Shown: in pieces, positions 17,409-19,458 of the stretch
Layout: every line of letters begins with the position of its first letter
How positions within the stretch are numbered: position 1 is the first letter of the stretch
Assembly: GCA_963639765.1 (NCBI GenBank)
Contig: CAVHXA010000032.1
Coordinates: forward strand, 1-19,458
Length of the DNA stretch: 19,458 bases
Source of the DNA: CAVHXA01 sp963639765
Lineage (GTDB): Bacteria; Bacillota; Clostridia; Oscillospirales; Oscillospiraceae
Reading direction: 5' to 3'
Made by a program: the position numbers and the translations under genes
Notes under the pieces: model-generated
Told to the model about the DNA's origin: nothing
Seen by the model: the letters and a program-made list of their open reading frames with translations, nothing else
Database searches by the model: none

Positions 17409-17774
17409 TCATTGCTCATCGAAAAGAAGCACATCTTCTCTGACCGCAGCCAAAGCGGTAAGCTCTTCTGTGAAGCCCGACGCGCTGAACAGCACATACC
17501 AGACTTTTCGATTGTTTCGCTCCCATGCAACGCAATCAGTCTTCGCCTCCAGATTCTGAAGAATATTGACGCCCACCGGTTCCTGCCAGTATTTACATTC
17601 CCCCAGAATCAGGTTTTTCCCATCCTGGTCAAGGGCTGCAATATCAATTTCCGTGTTGGAATCCCAATATCGTCCAAGCTTTGTGAAATGGAAAGGCCAG
17701 ACATCGTCGGCATTCAATTCCCACATTCGCTCTTTGCAAACATCTTCATAAACAAAAGCGAGATGATTGATCAC
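17409..17774 (-). pseudogene. C-terminal remnant of a DUF234-type ATPase (PD-(D/E)XK-like)
   Basis: 121 residues from a GTG at 17774. The sequence resembles only the C-terminal DUF234 domain (PF03008) of archaeal-type AAA ATPases of about 450-480 residues: FVYEDVCKERMW, FHFTKLGRYWDSNTEIDIAAL, ILGECKYW. Residues D44, E59 and K61 form the D...ExK pattern of a PD-(D/E)XK nuclease fold. The P-loop domain is missing. An in-frame stop lies six codons ahead of the GTG, and no ribosome binding site precedes it. It starts 26 bases after the virB4 stop. The best reading is a truncated relic of an insertion; a small stand-alone nuclease-like protein is the alternative. Confidence 0.7.
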
Positions 17775-17800
17775 AAGAGTTTTTCTGATTTACTTGTTTC

Positions 17801-19458
17801 TTATGCATCCTTATGCCTGCCATCGGTTTCCTGTTCCTGCGGCTTGGTGGTCATGATACGGTAAAGCTCTGTATCCTTCGGAAAATGGTCCACGAAAGGC
17901 AGAATGATGTTGCCGTAAAACAGCAGTCCTTCGCCTTCGGACGAGTGCGTCACATAAGAAAGCTGGTGGGGTGAAATGTTGAGCTGTTTTGCGAGAATCT
18001 GCCGGTCACCGGATGCCTGATTGAGCATGCAAACGTAGTCGGAATTTTCAAAGATGTTCTCGACTTCACGAGACGACAGCAGATCTTTGACGTTCTGTGT
18101 GATGCCGGTGGGAATGCCGCCCCATTTGCGGAAGCGTTTCCAGATTTCTACCGTGTATGCTGCCGTCTGCTCTTCCTTCAGCAGAAGGTGCATTTCGTCG
18201 ATATAGTATCTGGTGGATTTATGCGCTTCGCGGTTTACGGTCACGCGATTCCATACCTGATCCTGCACAACGAGCATCCCGATTTTCTTGAGCTGCTTGC
18301 CGAGCTCCTTGATATCGTAGCTGACCACACGGCTGAGAATGTTCACATTGGTGCGGTGATTGAAGACATTCAAAGAACCGGTGACATAGATTTCAAGTGC
18401 AGTGGCGATATACTGTGCTTCCTTTTCCTCCTGATTTCTCAGTTCATTGTAGAGGTCTTCCAGAATCGGCATGTTTTCCGGACGGGGATCATTCAGATAA
18501 TCGCGGTATACACGCCGCACACAGCGGTCGATGATGGTTTTCTCCACAGGCTTCAAGCCGTCCTTACCGCCGACAATCAGTTCACAGAGGGACAGAATAA
18601 AGTCACTCTTCAGAGAAAGCGGATTTTCGTCGTCACTGTAATTGAGGTTCAGATCCATGGGGTTGATGTAGTCATTGGATGTGGGCGAGATTTTGACAAC
18701 CTGCCCTCCGAGCCGTTCTACCAGTGTACCGTATTCCGACTCAGGATCGCAGATAATGATGTCATCATCGGTTACGAAGAACACATTGGCGATTTCGCGT
18801 TTTGCGGCAAAGCTCTTGCCGGAACCGGGCGTACCGAGAATCAGCCCATTGGGATTCTTCAAATACTTGCGGTCTACCATGATGATGTTGTTGGAAAGCG
18901 CATTGACACCGCAGTACAGAGCTTCACGGTAGGGCTGGAAGAGCTCTTGCGTGGTAAAAGGAATAAAAATAGCGACGCTTGATGTGGTCAAGCCTCGCTG
19001 TATCTCTATTTGATTGTAAGCAAGCGGAAGTGCGGACATCAGCCCTTCTTCCTGACGGAAATCCAGTCTTGCCAGCTGGCAGTTGTATTTCTGCGCGATG
19101 GAGCTTGCCTGAAATATATTGTTGTCGAGCTTTTGCTTATTGCCGGCGATATTGAGAATAGTAAATGTCAGCAGGAACATACGCTCGTTGCGGGATTGCA
19201 GCTCCTGCAGAATCTTTTTCGCTTCGTTTCCGTAGGTGGCAAGGTCGGAAGGAATGATATCCATATCATAACCGGAACGAACAGCTTTTTTCTGCTCTTC
19301 TATGGTCATTTTCTGAATATCCGTAATTTTGCGTTTGATGGTCTTGATGGCCTTGACCTGGTCTACGGACTGGATGTGCATACTTACAACAAGGGAGCTT
19401 TCCATATCCAGAAAGTCTGCCAGCATGCGGTCATTGAGCTCCGGCGCGAGAATCTGAA
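17801..19458 (-). CDS. virB4: VirB4/TrsE-like conjugation ATPase (5' end beyond window)
   Basis: About 551 residues of the C-terminal part; the frame is open through the right edge (ILAPELNDRMLADFLD before the first internal Met). It carries a Walker A GTPGSGKSFAAKREI (DNA near 18810-18840), an IIICDPESEYG motif about 25 residues on, a Walker B RYYIDEMHLLL near 18190-18215, and a later GITQNVKDLLSS motif. These are the VirB4/TraE/CagE family order. The protein is a cytoplasmic, membrane-associated hexameric ATPase that powers assembly and transfer through the type IV secretion channel. Full-length relatives have about 750-850 residues, so roughly 200-300 are outside. It ends RHKDA just before the DUF234 remnant. 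Confidence 0.95.
   Translation of the reverse strand, partial: QILAPELNDRMLADFLDMESSLVVSMHIQSVDQVKAIKTIKRKITDIQKMTIEEQKKAVRSGYDMDIIPSDLATYGNEAKKILQELQSRNERMFLLTFTILNIAGNKQKLDNNIFQASSIAQKYNCQLARLDFRQEEGLMSALPLAYNQIEIQRGLTTSSVAIFIPFTTQELFQPYREALYCGVNALSNNIIMVDRKYLKNPNGLILGTPGSGKSFAAKREIANVFFVTDDDIIICDPESEYGTLVERLGGQVVKISPTSNDYINPMDLNLNYSDDENPLSLKSDFILSLCELIVGGKDGLKPVEKTIIDRCVRRVYRDYLNDPRPENMPILEDLYNELRNQEEKEAQYIATALEIYVTGSLNVFNHRTNVNILSRVVSYDIKELGKQLKKIGMLVVQDQVWNRVTVNREAHKSTRYYIDEMHLLLKEEQTAAYTVEIWKRFRKWGGIPTGITQNVKDLLSSREVENIFENSDYVCMLNQASGDRQILAKQLNISPHQLSYVTHSSEGEGLLFYGNIILPFVDHFPKDTELYRIMTTKPQEQETDGRHKDA

Larger units (their letters stand above)
1..19458 (-). mobile_element. Interior segment of a Tn1549/Tn916-like integrative conjugative element
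   Basis: All genes lie on one strand, and the order VirB4, CD1108-type NlpC/P60, DUF4315, DUF4366, topoisomerase III, ArdC-YodL-DUF4316, TTRAP, TnpV, methylase-helicase matches the conserved backbone of conjugative elements of gut Clostridia (family knowledge). No chromosomal housekeeping gene is present. Neither end of the element, nor integrase, excisionase, relaxase or coupling protein, lies in the window, so the boundaries are unknown. Probable cargo or insertions are the DUF234 remnant, the Bro-N antirepressor, the DUF5698-like gene and the HipA-like gene. Confidence 0.9.

Noticed and set aside
1..19458. CRISPR arrays, tRNA or rRNA genes, insertion sequences, antibiotic-resistance genes
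   Set aside because: No regularly spaced repeats, tRNA-like cloverleaf, transposase or known resistance protein was recognised on either strand.

Overview
The window is the interior of an integrative and conjugative element of the Tn916/Tn1549-like type found in gut Clostridia (Firmicutes: Lachnospiraceae/Oscillospiraceae-like hosts). This rests on the gene set and its order: VirB4-type ATPase, NlpC/P60 cell-wall hydrolase of the CD1108 type, DUF4315, DUF4366, topoisomerase III, ArdC/YodL/DUF4316 protein, TTRAP protein, TnpV and a giant methylase-helicase. Strong AGGAGG-type ribosome binding sites and a base composition near 50% G+C by eye also fit. An 84-base run of N points to a draft or metagenomic assembly. 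Every real gene reads on the minus strand, so transcription runs from high to low coordinates; the long plus-strand frames are antisense shadows. No integrase, relaxase, coupling protein or element end is inside the window.

Layout in transcription order. (1) 19458-17801: 3' part of the VirB4-like conjugation ATPase. (2) 17774-17409: a remnant of a DUF234-type ATPase/nuclease. (3) 17282-16434: a Bro-N/KilAC antirepressor behind an intrinsic terminator-like hairpin. (4) 16396-11529: the transfer block CD1108-DUF4315-DUF4366-topB, with tight or overlapping junctions. (5) 11437-9375: two probable cargo genes, a DUF5698/UPF0316-like membrane protein and an orphan HipA-like kinase with its own sigma-A-type promoter. 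(6) 9261-6935: the ArdC-YodL-DUF4316 polyprotein and, overlapping its stop, a TTRAP protein. (7) 6754 to the left edge: a giant ArdC/MutS-I-like/methylase/SF2 helicase protein, cut off by the window just at its DEAH box.

The genes together look like conjugation machinery (VirB4, wall hydrolase, DUF4366), DNA processing and protection in the recipient (TopB, ArdC-like domains, methylase-helicase) and small element-specific accessory proteins (TTRAP, TnpV).

The observations most worth following are these. tnpV is a complete gene with a strong ribosome binding site nested in the +1 frame inside the giant helicase gene, exactly over that protein's disordered linker. Four leader hairpins precede separate transcription blocks, each with G-U pairs that make it stable only as minus-strand RNA. 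The N run appears to be a false gap, because the flanking sequences share two bases and joining them restores a conserved reading frame. An ArdC-type metalloprotease domain has an extra domain inserted between its HExxH and its third metal ligand. A perfect 13-bp inverted repeat lies in the only substantial noncoding spacer.
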